In this document: piece by piece, positions 8,376 through 16,879 of the stretch | Position numbering within the stretch: position 1 is the stretch's first letter | How the letters are laid out: every line of letters starts with the position of its first letter | Assembly: GCA_029933125.1 (NCBI GenBank) | Contig: JAOZOU010000001.1 | Coordinates: forward strand, 124,001-188,000 | Source: a bacterium | GTDB lineage: Bacteria; Arandabacterota; Arandabacteria; Arandabacterales; Arandabacteraceae | DNA: 64,000 nt | Reading direction: 5' to 3' | Notes under the pieces: generated by a model | Seen by the model: only the letters and a program-made list of their open reading frames with translations | What the model was told of the DNA's origin: nothing | Database searches by the model: none | Translations under genes and position numbers: made by a program

Positions 8376-9386
8376 TCAGTCCTTAACAGGTCGTGTTCCA
8401 AACCTTGACATAACAACTGCTCCGAGACCGACTGTGGCAGCAACATAGACTACTGCCCATCCAATCAAAGAGGCAACATAGCCAAAGGCACCAACAGCAC
8501 CTCCAGAAAGTCTGAGGATACCTCCAAGTATTGTTAGAGCCTGTAAGAACACGACACCTATCATAAGACTCACATATTTCGATCGTTCGCTGTGGTTCCC
8601 CCATCTCCTGCCAATAGCTACAGACACACCTGTATAGCCTAGCAGAAAGGCAACAAGTGCACCCAGGGCAACGAGCATGGAAATTGGAATGCCTATGATG
8701 GTTATTGCAAAGACGGCTATTACAGCAGCTATTATGACCTCAGCAAGCAAGCCGATAAGCCCCATCTTAAAGGCACTCTTCGTGGCAGCATCCGTTACCC
8801 TGTCCACACCAACTCCTGCAACGGCTATGATGAGAGCACCGACGATTATCAAGAGTACTGTGAAGGCGAGCTTGCCTGCGAGTTGCCATCCTCGCGAGAA
8901 AATACCGCCCCCAACACCACCAAGGGGATGAAACCGCGGTCTTGTTGCTGTGCCTCTTCCTACGCTTACGGTTTGCCCTCTTACCATCCCACCAGGCTCC
9001 TTTGTGACCATCCCCAGCACTGCAACAGCATCACCCTTTATCTCGCCACTCTCGCTGACATCTATGCTCCCACCAACAGAGACAGCGTCGCCCTCAATCG
9101 TTCCTTCACAAATGACATCACCAAAAATGGCAACAACGTCTCCTTCAATCACCTCATCTTTATCAACAAAGACGTCATCGCCAATGCGCACAACATCCTC
9201 GCCGATGACTGTGACTTTACCCTCAGCCCGGCTGGTCTCGTGAGTCTCCAACTTGCTTTGCCCAACACGGATACCCTCATCATCAATTTGCACCTCGGTA
9301 ACAACCGAATCAGGTGTTGCACTTGAGGGCGAATAGAGCAAAACGAGCACAGTGAGAAAGAGCAAAATTCTTAGGCCTGACTTCAT
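8376..9386 (-). CDS. Bactofilin-like beta-solenoid membrane protein
   Basis: 336 residues from the ATG at 9386, which overlaps the stop of the anti-sigma gene (ATGA). A signal peptide (about 1-23, ending SSATP) is followed by short-period repeats of the bactofilin/polymer-forming type between about 45 and 150 (GDDVFVDKDEVIEGDVVAIF, GDAVSVGGSIDV, GDAVAVLGMV). Four hydrophobic helices fill about 170-325. The same type of repeat occurs in the protein at 3396, so two envelope proteins in this window carry it. As the last gene of the sigma-factor operon it may be a structural or sensory envelope component. Bactofilins are normally cytoplasmic; here the repeats should face the periplasm. Confidence 0.7.
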   Translation of the reverse strand: MKSGLRILLFLTVLVLLYSPSSATPDSVVTEVQIDDEGIRVGQSKLETHETSRAEGKVTVIGEDVVRIGDDVFVDKDEVIEGDVVAIFGDVICEGTIEGDAVSVGGSIDVSESGEIKGDAVAVLGMVTKEPGGMVRGQTVSVGRGTATRPRFHPLGGVGGGIFSRGWQLAGKLAFTVLLIIVGALIIAVAGVGVDRVTDAATKSAFKMGLIGLLAEVIIAAVIAVFAITIIGIPISMLVALGALVAFLLGYTGVSVAIGRRWGNHSERSKYVSLMIGVVFLQALTILGGILRLSGGAVGAFGYVASLIGWAVVYVAATVGLGAVVMSRFGTRPVKD

Positions 9387-9976
9387 AGTTTTGCCTCCTT
9401 CCTCTGGCGCATAACGCCCGAGAAGCCAAAGAAGATTACGCATGCGATAATCCCTGCCAAAAGCACACAGAAATAGAAAATCTTAGGATAGAAGAGTAAG
9501 CCCTCCCCGATTCGTCGAATCGCAATAACGCTTCCAAACGCTTCAAGAAGAGCTCGTGAAGTTGAAATGAAATCAACGATAAGACTGAAATCGAAGGCAC
9601 CAGCCACCACACCCAGAAGTTTGATCAATGCCTCAAAGAAGATAAGAAATCTTTCGTTGAGAGCTATGCTTGCAAGTGTAATGCTACCAACAACAACCCC
9701 CCACCTTAAAAGGTTTGTTGCCAGAAGCCTCCGTCGTGCGATCCTCACTGCCAGAGGAGCAATATTTGGTGACGCAAGGGGCCGGGATGATCTTATTGCT
9801 TCCACAAGAGCAAAATCCTCACCGTAAGTCCTCCGACACTGGCTGCAGACTGCAAGGTGAGTCTCGAGATTCTCAAAGCTCATTGCCTTGGCATCTGAGG
9901 CAATCTGAGCTTCCTCTTCCGAGAGATGAGCAAAGTATGCTCTTACATCTTCACATGTTACATGCTTACTATTCAT
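9383..9976 (-). CDS. Zinc-finger anti-sigma factor, membrane bound
   Basis: 197 residues. The N-terminal cytoplasmic domain carries the zinc anti-sigma signature H-x3-C-x2-C (HLAVCSQC, about residues 39-46) with an upstream Cys (TCEDVRAYF). Hydrophobic segments follow at about 90-108, 112-135 and 168-190, so it is anchored in the membrane. It should hold the ECF sigma factor encoded two genes upstream. The gene sits 2 bp after the DUF4097 gene and overlaps the next by 4 bp. An anti-sigma gene directly after its sigma gene is the usual order; here a DUF4097 gene is inserted between them. Confidence 0.75.
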   Translation of the reverse strand: MNSKHVTCEDVRAYFAHLSEEEAQIASDAKAMSFENLETHLAVCSQCRRTYGEDFALVEAIRSSRPLASPNIAPLAVRIARRRLLATNLLRWGVVVGSITLASIALNERFLIFFEALIKLLGVVAGAFDFSLIVDFISTSRALLEAFGSVIAIRRIGEGLLFYPKIFYFCVLLAGIIACVIFFGFSGVMRQRKEAKL

Positions 9977-9978
9977 GG

Positions 9979-11034
9979 CTAAACTGTCCCCTGCCTCACA
10001 CTTACATCGCCACTCGAAGTAACAATTGTGAGCTTGAGTCGTCCATCACCGCCAATGCCTAGAAGATGCCTGCGGCTTGCCTCCTTGACAACAATTGGAA
10101 CTTTGGTGGTTATCGCTCCGCTCGAGGTTGTTATATCGAGAGTTACTGAAGCGCCATAGAGCACAACAGCGATATCCCCGCTTGAGGACTTAAGATCAAT
10201 CTCGTTTGTCTCAGTATATGTGGCTAAATCTATCTCACCGCTTGTCGTCGAGACATGAGCATTTCCCTTGTGAGACCCGAGGCTAACATCACCGCTGCTT
10301 GTCCTTATGTAGGCATCCCCAACCGACTCATCAATAGCGACATCACCACTTCCAGTGGCTATGTTGAAATCACCTTCAACATGCTCGATTGAAAAATCAC
10401 CACTGCCCGATGAGCCATCAAACTTACCTCTTATCTCTGAAATAGTTACATCTCCACTTCCAGTGTTTACTGTAACATCACCATTCACACTGCCGAGGTG
10501 AATGTCACCACTTCCACTCCGCCACTCAAAGCCTGAGTCTGCGCCATCGATGACACCGTCACCACTTCCAGTAAGAACCTTAAGATGCGCCTGACGATGA
10601 TTCACACGCACATCTCCACTTCCAGTCGATATCTCAAGCGGAATATCAGGAAGGTATGCTACTATGCGGACCCTAACATAGCCTCGAGCAAGAGAATGCA
10701 GTCGTGATGTCTTCTTACTTTCCTGCCTGACAATGAGGCGAGAGCCTTGTTTTTCAAAAGTTATCTGAGTCTTATCAAGGAGCTCATCGATGTATTTCTT
10801 GCTTGATGCTCGGTATGCTTTCCTGATCTCAAATCTGGCCTCACCTGGCTCACCGGCTACTATCTTGACATCAGCTGAGCCTAACTGCATCTCCACGAGA
10901 TCAATTCCTGCCAGGTCAACCGTCTGCGTGTAAAGCTTATCACCCTTATAGCGATATTCAGCCAGGCCGCAGCTCAGTGAAACTGCAAAAATTGAAAATA
11001 AGAGCAAAAGAACCCATAGCCTATCTGTCTTCAT
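9979..11034 (-). CDS. DUF4097-type secreted beta-solenoid protein
   Basis: 351 residues with a signal peptide (about 1-24); the Cys after SLS resembles, but does not strictly match, a lipobox. From about residue 130 to 310 the chain is made of about ten short repeats centred on GSGDV or SSGDI (SGSGDIHLGSVNGDVTV and so on), the right-handed beta-solenoid pattern of DUF4097/DUF4098 proteins. Its start overlaps the sigma-factor stop by 4 bp. DUF4097 genes are often found in sigma/anti-sigma operons; the protein may be the envelope-side output or sensor. Its cellular role is not known. Confidence 0.75.
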   Translation of the reverse strand: MKTDRLWVLLLLFSIFAVSLSCGLAEYRYKGDKLYTQTVDLAGIDLVEMQLGSADVKIVAGEPGEARFEIRKAYRASSKKYIDELLDKTQITFEKQGSRLIVRQESKKTSRLHSLARGYVRVRIVAYLPDIPLEISTGSGDVRVNHRQAHLKVLTGSGDGVIDGADSGFEWRSGSGDIHLGSVNGDVTVNTGSGDVTISEIRGKFDGSSGSGDFSIEHVEGDFNIATGSGDVAIDESVGDAYIRTSSGDVSLGSHKGNAHVSTTSGEIDLATYTETNEIDLKSSSGDIAVVLYGASVTLDITTSSGAITTKVPIVVKEASRRHLLGIGGDGRLKLTIVTSSGDVSVRQGTV

Positions 11035-11621
11035 TGCCAGCCTCCTTCCTTGACCAGTTGCTTGAGTGTCTTATGGGCACGATGTAAGAGGATCTTTACT
11101 GTCCCGATGGGCATCGAAAGTGCATCCGCTATCTCGGCATATGAAAGTTCATGGCGATATCGCAGGAGAAGCACTGTGCGGTACTTAGTGTCAAGCTCCT
11201 CCATTGCTTTCTCAATCGCCTCAGCGGTTATCTTGTTGACAACCTGGCTATCAACAGGACTTTCTTTACTCGCGATATCCTCAAGTCCGCCGTCGACCTG
11301 ACGTTTTGCTTCTCGCCTTCGCTTTCTCAACACATCCAGTGCAGTAGTTGTTGCAATCCGAACAAGCCACTTGCCAAAGTCATACCGAGCATCATAACGA
11401 TTGAGATTCATAATTGCTTTTACCATCGTATCCTGCAAAGCATCCATTGCGTCATCTCGGTTGCGAACAATTCGCATGATAAGATCAAACACCGAAGATT
11501 CATATTGCCTGAGAAGGAGCTCCTGCGATTTTCTGTCACCTTGTTTTGCCTTCTCAATAAGTGTTCGCTCTATGCCATCTCTCCCGCCAACTTCAACTGG
11601 TGAACTATTGGTAGTTCCCAT
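11031..11621 (-). CDS. ECF RNA polymerase sigma factor
   Basis: 196 residues. Region 2 (about 35-105) includes the core-binding and -10-melting segment with DALQDTMVKAI and FGKWLVRIATTTALDVLRKR; region 4 (about 135-190) has the helix-turn-helix YRTVLLLRYRHELSYAEIAD followed by GTVKILLHRA. No region 1 or 3 is present, as in the ECF (sigma-70 group 4) class. It is the first gene of a four-gene operon whose members overlap or are 2 bp apart, so the operon is probably autoregulated, though I see no convincing ECF-type promoter in the 155 bp upstream. A weak AAGG ribosome-binding site precedes the ATG. Confidence 0.9.
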   Translation of the reverse strand: MGTTNSSPVEVGGRDGIERTLIEKAKQGDRKSQELLLRQYESSVFDLIMRIVRNRDDAMDALQDTMVKAIMNLNRYDARYDFGKWLVRIATTTALDVLRKRRREAKRQVDGGLEDIASKESPVDSQVVNKITAEAIEKAMEELDTKYRTVLLLRYRHELSYAEIADALSMPIGTVKILLHRAHKTLKQLVKEGGWQ

Positions 11622-11739
11622 TTGAACTACGCCTTGAAAGAAAGTTTTGTTTCAGGGTTTTTAGCTCTGTTCACTCTTTTTCCCCTCAGCCCTTCATACC
11701 ACCTCGATCCCTCCCCATCAAGTGAAGCCTTCTCAAGGT

Positions 11740-11768
11740 TTGACCAAGGCACATCTGTTGGGTAAACT
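11740..11768 (+). promoter_or_regulatory. Sigma-70 promoter TTGACC-N17-TAAACT, nearly leaderless
   Basis: TTGACC at 11740-11745 and TAAACT at 11763-11768 are 17 bp apart. Transcription would start at about 11775, only about two bases before the ATG at 11777, implying a leaderless mRNA. This agrees with the lack of a good Shine-Dalgarno sequence in front of that gene. Confidence 0.45.
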
Positions 11769-11776
11769 CGCTTAAG

Positions 11777-12583
11777 ATGAAAACAGGAGCAACCCTGGCT
11801 CGAGTATACAAAAAGACTTTCTGGAATGCCTATGACCATATTCTCACACTCATAGTTTCAAACCTCTTGTGGTTTGTCATCTTCCCTGTGCCAACTTTCC
11901 TCTGGCTTAAATACGTACCCGTAGATATCAGCCTCCGCATCTTCACAACGGCCATGATCGGGCTTCTCACGAATGCTTATGCTCTTGCAGGTGTCTTCGG
12001 AATCGTTGCCAAGATTACGAGCTATGAGGAGACTACCTGGCGAGGTTTCTTCCCCCTCGCTAAGCGTTTCTATCTTCGTGTGCTGATACTCAGTTTGACA
12101 TTTGGCGGGCTTATCACTCTCCTCATTATCGGAATACGCTTCTATGCAGGCTGGAAGGCTCTCGGGGGATTGCCAGGCTTTATTCTTGCTGGCTGGCAGC
12201 TCACCATGCTTGTTCTTGCAGTGCTTATGCAGGCATATATGATGCCGCTTGCAATCCTTAAGGACAAAGGTGTGCGGGAGACTATCAAGTGGTCAGCCAT
12301 TCTCATGGTTCTAAAACCTGGCTATACCGTACTTGTCTTGCTTCAGGCAGCTGCCATCTTTGCCCTTGTCTCGGTAACAGGCGTAGGACTAGCAATCCTT
12401 GCCATAAGTCTCACCAGTGTTTTCCTCAATAGTGCCACTCGTGAACTGTGGAGCGAAATCGAGGCCAGGTGGAAACCTTCCCGCAAGCCAACCTCCTGGA
12501 AGGAAATATTTAAGGAACGCCAGCAGGCTGAAGAGGAAAGCCGCACACTCAAAGACCTCTTCCATCCGTGGGATGCGGAGTAG
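11777..12583 (+). CDS. Multi-pass membrane protein, DUF624 (YesL)-like
   Basis: 268 residues with five or six hydrophobic helices: about 25-45, 50-75, 98-120, 130-155, 170-190 and 190-212. The N-terminal pattern (ARVYKKTFWNAYDHILTLIVSNLLW) and the cytosolic segment between helices 2 and 3 (TWRGFFPLAKRFY) resemble the DUF624/YesL family, whose role is unknown. The C-terminus is charged and probably cytoplasmic. It is divergent from the ECF operon. The family call is tentative; the membrane topology is clear. Confidence 0.55.
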   Translation: MKTGATLARVYKKTFWNAYDHILTLIVSNLLWFVIFPVPTFLWLKYVPVDISLRIFTTAMIGLLTNAYALAGVFGIVAKITSYEETTWRGFFPLAKRFYLRVLILSLTFGGLITLLIIGIRFYAGWKALGGLPGFILAGWQLTMLVLAVLMQAYMMPLAILKDKGVRETIKWSAILMVLKPGYTVLVLLQAAAIFALVSVTGVGLAILAISLTSVFLNSATRELWSEIEARWKPSRKPTSWKEIFKERQQAEEESRTLKDLFHPWDAE

Positions 12584-12668
12584 TCGTTTATTCTGATAGC
12601 TCCCTATAGTCACACCTACTCACAGATCTCAAGAGTCTCCCTGCTCAAGAGGTCTCCCATGCATTTAC

Positions 12669-12697
12669 TTGACATAGAAGCGCAGGCCAAATACGAT
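12669..12697 (+). promoter_or_regulatory. Sigma-70 promoter TTGACA-N17-TACGAT before ftsB
   Basis: TTGACA at 12669-12674 and TACGAT at 12692-12697 are separated by exactly 17 bp. The start point would be near 12704, giving a leader of about 98 bases before ftsB. Confidence 0.55.
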
Positions 12698-12801
12698 TGT
12701 ACCTGACAGGCAAAGGTCACTCACAAGAGACGGCTTCGAGTACTTATTGGCGGACGGGTTGATGCGACAGGATTGGCAGTTCGAAAGGCAGAGTTGGAAA
12801 G

Positions 12802-13182
12802 ATGGCTGATCTTCAAGATCGCTTTCTCAGGATAAGGAGAAGATTTGGTTTTTGGACAAGAACCAAACGTATAACGCTTCTGGTCATAATTGCTCTGTGT
12901 TTCTATGGTGTGGTTTTCGGAGACTATGGTTTCTTGCGGATAATTGAACTTCGCCGTCAGCGCGCCTATCTAGAGAAGCAGATCGGATTGTGGACGATAA
13001 AGCTCAATCTCCTTGAGAACCGCAAGCGAAGACTCGAAAAAGATGATTTCCTAATTGAGAAACTTGCCAGGGAACGTCTTGGGTACTATAAGCCCGGGGA
13101 GCTCATATTCCTTTTTCCCCAGCCAGATTCTTCAGATGAGTCTAGATTGACAGGTCTTGACAATCTCCTCCTCAACCGATAA
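12802..13182 (+). CDS. ftsB: Cell-division protein FtsB/DivIC
   Basis: 126-residue bitopic protein. A short basic cytoplasmic tail (about 1-23) precedes one transmembrane helix (about 24-44), then a coiled coil (about 47-85; LRRQRAYLEKQI, LNLLENRKRRLEKDD) and the family end motif KLARERLGYYKPGE. Length and order match FtsB/DivIC (septum formation initiator family), which joins FtsQ and FtsL in the divisome. The ribosome-binding site GTTGGAAAG precedes the ATG. The initiator tRNA promoter begins inside its last codons. Confidence 0.85.
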   Translation: MADLQDRFLRIRRRFGFWTRTKRITLLVIIALCFYGVVFGDYGFLRIIELRRQRAYLEKQIGLWTIKLNLLENRKRRLEKDDFLIEKLARERLGYYKPGELIFLFPQPDSSDESRLTGLDNLLLNR

Positions 13183-13185
13183 GAT
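13157..13185 (+). promoter_or_regulatory. Sigma-70 promoter of the initiator tRNA
   Basis: TTGACA at 13157-13162 and TAAGAT at 13180-13185 are 17 bp apart, an almost perfect promoter overlapping the 3' end of ftsB. The predicted start is near 13192, ten bases before the mature tRNA. Confidence 0.65.
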
Positions 13186-13201
13186 AACGTGTAGGAATAG
13201 T

Positions 13202-13278
<77 letters not shown>

Positions 13279-13285
13279 ATAAACA

Positions 13286-13310
13286 GGGTCAGGCTCCCGC
13301 CTGACCCTTT
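13286..13310 (+). terminator. Rho-independent terminator after tRNA-fMet
   Basis: GGGTCAGGC and GCCTGACCC form a perfect 9-bp GC-rich stem with a TCCC loop, followed by TTT. It starts eight bases after the tRNA CCA end. Confidence 0.8.
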
Positions 13311-13785
13311 GCCGTAATTGCAAACCTACCAATCGAATACCCGAGACCGGGAGCATAGTCGATCTCCGCAACTCGTAGAGGTATCTTTTGAACATCTTTG
13401 CGAGGATCTGAGCAATCCGACCAAGGATCTACGACTCACCTCGCTACCCTCGACCCGCGCCTTTCTTGCGTACAACCTGACGAGATTGTTCGAGCGCTGG
13501 TTACGCGGCAGGAAGTTCAAAGTAAGCGACGGACCTGCTGCCTCACACTTTGCGAATGCATCTACTTGCGACTCTTTGGTAACGGATGGCAGGAAGTTCG
13601 CAGAAACATGCCGGCGCGTGGCTGGGCGGCGCTTTGAACTTCTCACGACACATGAGCTACTACGCCTACCAATCTCTGGGAACACCTGACAGGTACGAGC
13701 CAGACCTCCCTGTTACCCAAAATGCCATAAACTGAACGAAGTATCAACCAGGACCCCATCGCAGCGTTCGATAAGCTGATGTGCC
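13311..13785 (+). other. Gap between tRNA and methylase, no supportable gene
   Basis: The 475 bp after the tRNA terminator contain two long frames that overlap each other on opposite strands (about 120 codons each), without good starts and with compositions unlike the neighbouring proteins; I do not call either. The short string CTACCAAT from the tRNA 3' end recurs at about 13325 and 13669, too short to call attachment sites. Confidence 0.4.
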
Positions 13786-13815
13786 TTGACGAACAGCACT
13801 AGTCTCTTTTAGCAT
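13786..13815 (+). promoter_or_regulatory. Putative promoter of the methylase gene
   Basis: TTGACG at 13786-13791 and TAGCAT at 13810-13815 are 18 bp apart, about 50 bp upstream of the GTG start at 13867. The match is good but not perfect. Confidence 0.4.
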
Positions 13816-13866
13816 GCTGTAGGTCAGGAGCATGTCCCAACGCTCACTAAGGCTAGGTGCATAGAC

Positions 13867-16785
13867 GTGACACAGGTGTACGAAACGAAGCTGAATGTCT
13901 TCCTATCCCAGATTCTCAACCAGATGGGCGTCGAGTGCCGCAGCGAGTATATTGGCAAGGGCAGAAAGGACATCCTAGTCTACCATCAAGGACTGGCAAT
14001 TGTCTTGGAAGGATCGTTTGACAAGCGAGATGCAGAGAACGATGCGAAGCGGAGGATCGAGCAGTTGGGCGCCGATGTTGCCTTGGCGATCCACTATCCC
14101 AGGGTGTTCTCTCAGAAGCTGACAGAAGGGCAAATAAAGGACAAGCTATCAGGAACAGCTCTGCCAACCAAGATAATCGTACCGGAAGACATATCCGACA
14201 CACTGTTCCGTTGGCTTCACGGCAAGGACATAATCGCACGTGCCATCCAGGAATGGCAGGAGCTGAGAGTGGAGGAGCTGGCAACACTGCTTCGGGAGGT
14301 TGCCCAGTTTGTTATAAGCGAAGATGTCGTCAGGAAAACCGAAGCCGAGGTGGGTGACCTCGTCGAACGGTTCGTGACACATCTCACTTTACACAGGCAT
14401 TCCGACCGAATAGCCACAAATCTATATGAGTCGTTGTATAAGCTCTATGGATTCTCCATAGGTGACCCACGCAAGATCAAGGAGGCAATTTTTGCACAGG
14501 CAACCCTAGCGATCTTCCTTGCTTCAGTCTACTATGAGTCCATAAGCTACATGCATAGCCTGAACTCCCTCAATACACTTACCTGTGACACTGGCGACGC
14601 ACAGCGTGCTCTCCATAAGGCTATTCAAGACATCTTGGCAATAAACTACGAGCCAATCTTCGAGCTTGTCCGTGACATGCTAAAGGCTTTCCCATCAATG
14701 CGCCGGCACTTCCGTACCCTTGTAGATCAGGCAGTCAGAGTAGCATCCAGGAAAGCTCTCCTGAGGCGTGATATTGCCGGCAAGATATATCATAAGGTAG
14801 CTGGCGACTGGGCACTGAAAAAAGGCCTGGCGACATATTTCACGCAGATCCCGGCTGCCTACCTCCTCCTGTATCTAGCCCGTCCAGGGCTCTGCCGAAC
14901 CGCAGACTTTGCCTGCGGCACTGGAACGCTTCTGGTTGCAGCATACAGTGCTGCACTCAACACGCACCGTCTCGACCTCCTGACATCCGGGATCGAAAAG
15001 AACCCGGCCGAGATCGAGAGAGATTTCCATCTCAGGTTTGTCAAATCGTGCTATGCGTTTGACGTACTTAGGTATGCGACGCAGATCACTGCTCTGAACA
15101 TAGCTCTCCACAGCCCAGAGACGCCGATGACGGAGCCCTCCCCTGTCTATGCCATGCCGCTGGGGTTCAGAAGAGAAGACCAAACCGTTTCCCTTGGATC
15201 GCTTGAGTTTGCAAGACACGGAGGGAAGACGGATCAACTCTATGACACGGCGATGAAGACTGGCACCCGGGCAGAACAGGAGCAAGCCCTTAGCAGCCTG
15301 TACGGTCTCGCGGGTTTCGACCTAATTGCTATGAACCCGCCATTCTCACGGACAACTGGTCGGGGGGGCAGAAGCGGTGGCGGTCTTTTCGGCTTCATGT
15401 CCGATGAGGATTGCAGAAAGGCTGTCCTTCACGACTACAATGATCTCCGGAGCACCATCAGGCACGAGCTAATGACTACTGCGCGCCGCTTGATCAAAGG
15501 TACCGATCTGGAGCCGTTGCTAACCGAAAAAGACCTGCGCCACTACACTAGCATATGGCAGGCAGGCGAGGGTTTGCTTTTCTTGTATCTGGCTGACACA
15601 AGGCTCAAGGAGGGGGGAAAGCTGTGCTTTGTTTTGCCAAGAGCATTCCTGAGCGGCGTATCCTGGTTCCTGGCAAGAGCCCTCCTCGCCTCGAAGTATC
15701 ATATTGAGTACATCGTAGTGAGCTACGAAACGGGCAGCTACAATTTTTCTGAATCGACCAGCCTGAGCGAGTGCCTAGTTGTTGCGAAAAAGGTAGGCAG
15801 CCAAGGCGCCAAGGGAAAGGCGCATTTCGTCATTCTCTTGACGAAACCACGGACCAGTATGGAAGCGATTGGACTCTCGAACCTGATCCGTGCCGGCACC
15901 AAGAGCTTTCTACAGGTGGGTGGAGCTAAAGCATTTGTCAAAACCGTCTCTTGCGATGGCATGTTGGCGAATCTTGACAACTGGGGGAGATTTGTTTGTC
16001 TTCCCAGCGTTGGAATTCTCGAGCTAGTCGAGAAGTTGCTTGCGGGCGCACTCAGTGCTGGCAAGCGATACGTACACGTTCCGGTCACCAAGCTCGACAA
16101 GCTGATATCATCGATCGGGGTTGACGCTCACCGCTTCATCGACACGTTTCAGTTTGTTAAGGAGGCTGTCCCTGGAAGCGTTAGGATGCTCAAGGGAGGT
16201 GAGGAGGCACAAAGAAGAACTATGAAGGTCTCGCCAAATGCATACGCACTTCCCATAATCCATAGGGGTAGAGAGATATTCGAAAGAGTTGGAGGTACAC
16301 TGCTCGTCCCCGACAGAATCAGAGTGGACACTGCTCATGTAATTGCAATGGTTTCCGACCGGAAGACGATTTCAAATATCTTTTATGCCGTACGACTGAA
16401 GGATGAGTCCCCAGAAAAGCTTAAGGCACTTTGCCTGTGGCTCAATACGACATGGGGAATATTGAGTGTCCTGTCCAGCAGGTTGGAGACAGAAGGTGGG
16501 TTCATCCGCCTCAAGATGTCGCAGTGGAGGCTTCTTCCCGTCCTGGATGTCGACCACCTGCCGGAGTCGAGACTGCAAGGTCTAGCCCGGGTTTTCGACC
16601 AGTTCTGTAGTGTGGATCTCCCAAGGATTCCCAAGCAGTATGATTCGGAAGGGAGTGCGCATGGCCTGCGCATGGAGCTCGACTCTGCCTTTCTTCGCGT
16701 ATTCGATGTGCAACCCAAGCCAGCCGAGCTCAAGCCCCTGTACCGTGAAATTGCTCAATCCTTGCGTCAATGGCTAGGGACTTAG
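13867..16785 (+). CDS. N6-adenine DNA methyltransferase with N-terminal nuclease-like domain
   Basis: 972 residues, with a large gamma-type layout like Type IIG/BREX-style enzymes. Residues about 1-100 resemble a PD-(D/E)xK fold (GKGRKDILVYHQGLAIVLEGS; Asp 35, Glu 48), but the expected catalytic Lys after the Glu is replaced (EGS), so nuclease activity is doubtful. A helical region follows. The methylase core has the SAM motif FACGTGT (about 347-353) and the catalytic NPPF (about 490-493), preceded by FDLIAM and followed by an insert rich in glycine. The C-terminal 350 residues include a segment like target-recognition domains (LSSRLETEGGFIRLKMSQWRLLPV). No separate specificity or restriction subunit is near. 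It may be a single-chain restriction-modification or orphan defence methylase. It starts at GTG, next to an initiator tRNA, in a stretch with several decayed genes, which suggests acquisition. Confidence 0.75.
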   Translation: MTQVYETKLNVFLSQILNQMGVECRSEYIGKGRKDILVYHQGLAIVLEGSFDKRDAENDAKRRIEQLGADVALAIHYPRVFSQKLTEGQIKDKLSGTALPTKIIVPEDISDTLFRWLHGKDIIARAIQEWQELRVEELATLLREVAQFVISEDVVRKTEAEVGDLVERFVTHLTLHRHSDRIATNLYESLYKLYGFSIGDPRKIKEAIFAQATLAIFLASVYYESISYMHSLNSLNTLTCDTGDAQRALHKAIQDILAINYEPIFELVRDMLKAFPSMRRHFRTLVDQAVRVASRKALLRRDIAGKIYHKVAGDWALKKGLATYFTQIPAAYLLLYLARPGLCRTADFACGTGTLLVAAYSAALNTHRLDLLTSGIEKNPAEIERDFHLRFVKSCYAFDVLRYATQITALNIALHSPETPMTEPSPVYAMPLGFRREDQTVSLGSLEFARHGGKTDQLYDTAMKTGTRAEQEQALSSLYGLAGFDLIAMNPPFSRTTGRGGRSGGGLFGFMSDEDCRKAVLHDYNDLRSTIRHELMTTARRLIKGTDLEPLLTEKDLRHYTSIWQAGEGLLFLYLADTRLKEGGKLCFVLPRAFLSGVSWFLARALLASKYHIEYIVVSYETGSYNFSESTSLSECLVVAKKVGSQGAKGKAHFVILLTKPRTSMEAIGLSNLIRAGTKSFLQVGGAKAFVKTVSCDGMLANLDNWGRFVCLPSVGILELVEKLLAGALSAGKRYVHVPVTKLDKLISSIGVDAHRFIDTFQFVKEAVPGSVRMLKGGEEAQRRTMKVSPNAYALPIIHRGREIFERVGGTLLVPDRIRVDTAHVIAMVSDRKTISNIFYAVRLKDESPEKLKALCLWLNTTWGILSVLSSRLETEGGFIRLKMSQWRLLPVLDVDHLPESRLQGLARVFDQFCSVDLPRIPKQYDSEGSAHGLRMELDSAFLRVFDVQPKPAELKPLYREIAQSLRQWLGT

Positions 16786-16879
16786 CTGGCACCGCCTACT
16801 GAGGATGCTGCAGTCCCGGCCGCCGGCCAGTCCTCCCTATAGCGATCAACGCCATTTATAGTGCTTATGCGGTAGAGAA

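Noticed and set aside
8883-9326. Plus-strand frame of 147 codons inside the bactofilin-like gene
   Set aside because: It is antisense to a gene with clear repeats and membrane helices; repeat-rich genes often leave open antisense frames.
9979-11034. DUF4097 protein as a lipoprotein
   Set aside because: The residues before the Cys (V-S-L-S-C) do not fit the lipobox well; a plain signal peptide is equally likely.
13318-13689. Two overlapping opposite-strand frames of about 120 codons behind the tRNA terminator
   Set aside because: No good ribosome-binding site or recognisable motif, and long frames on both strands at once are usually a composition artefact.
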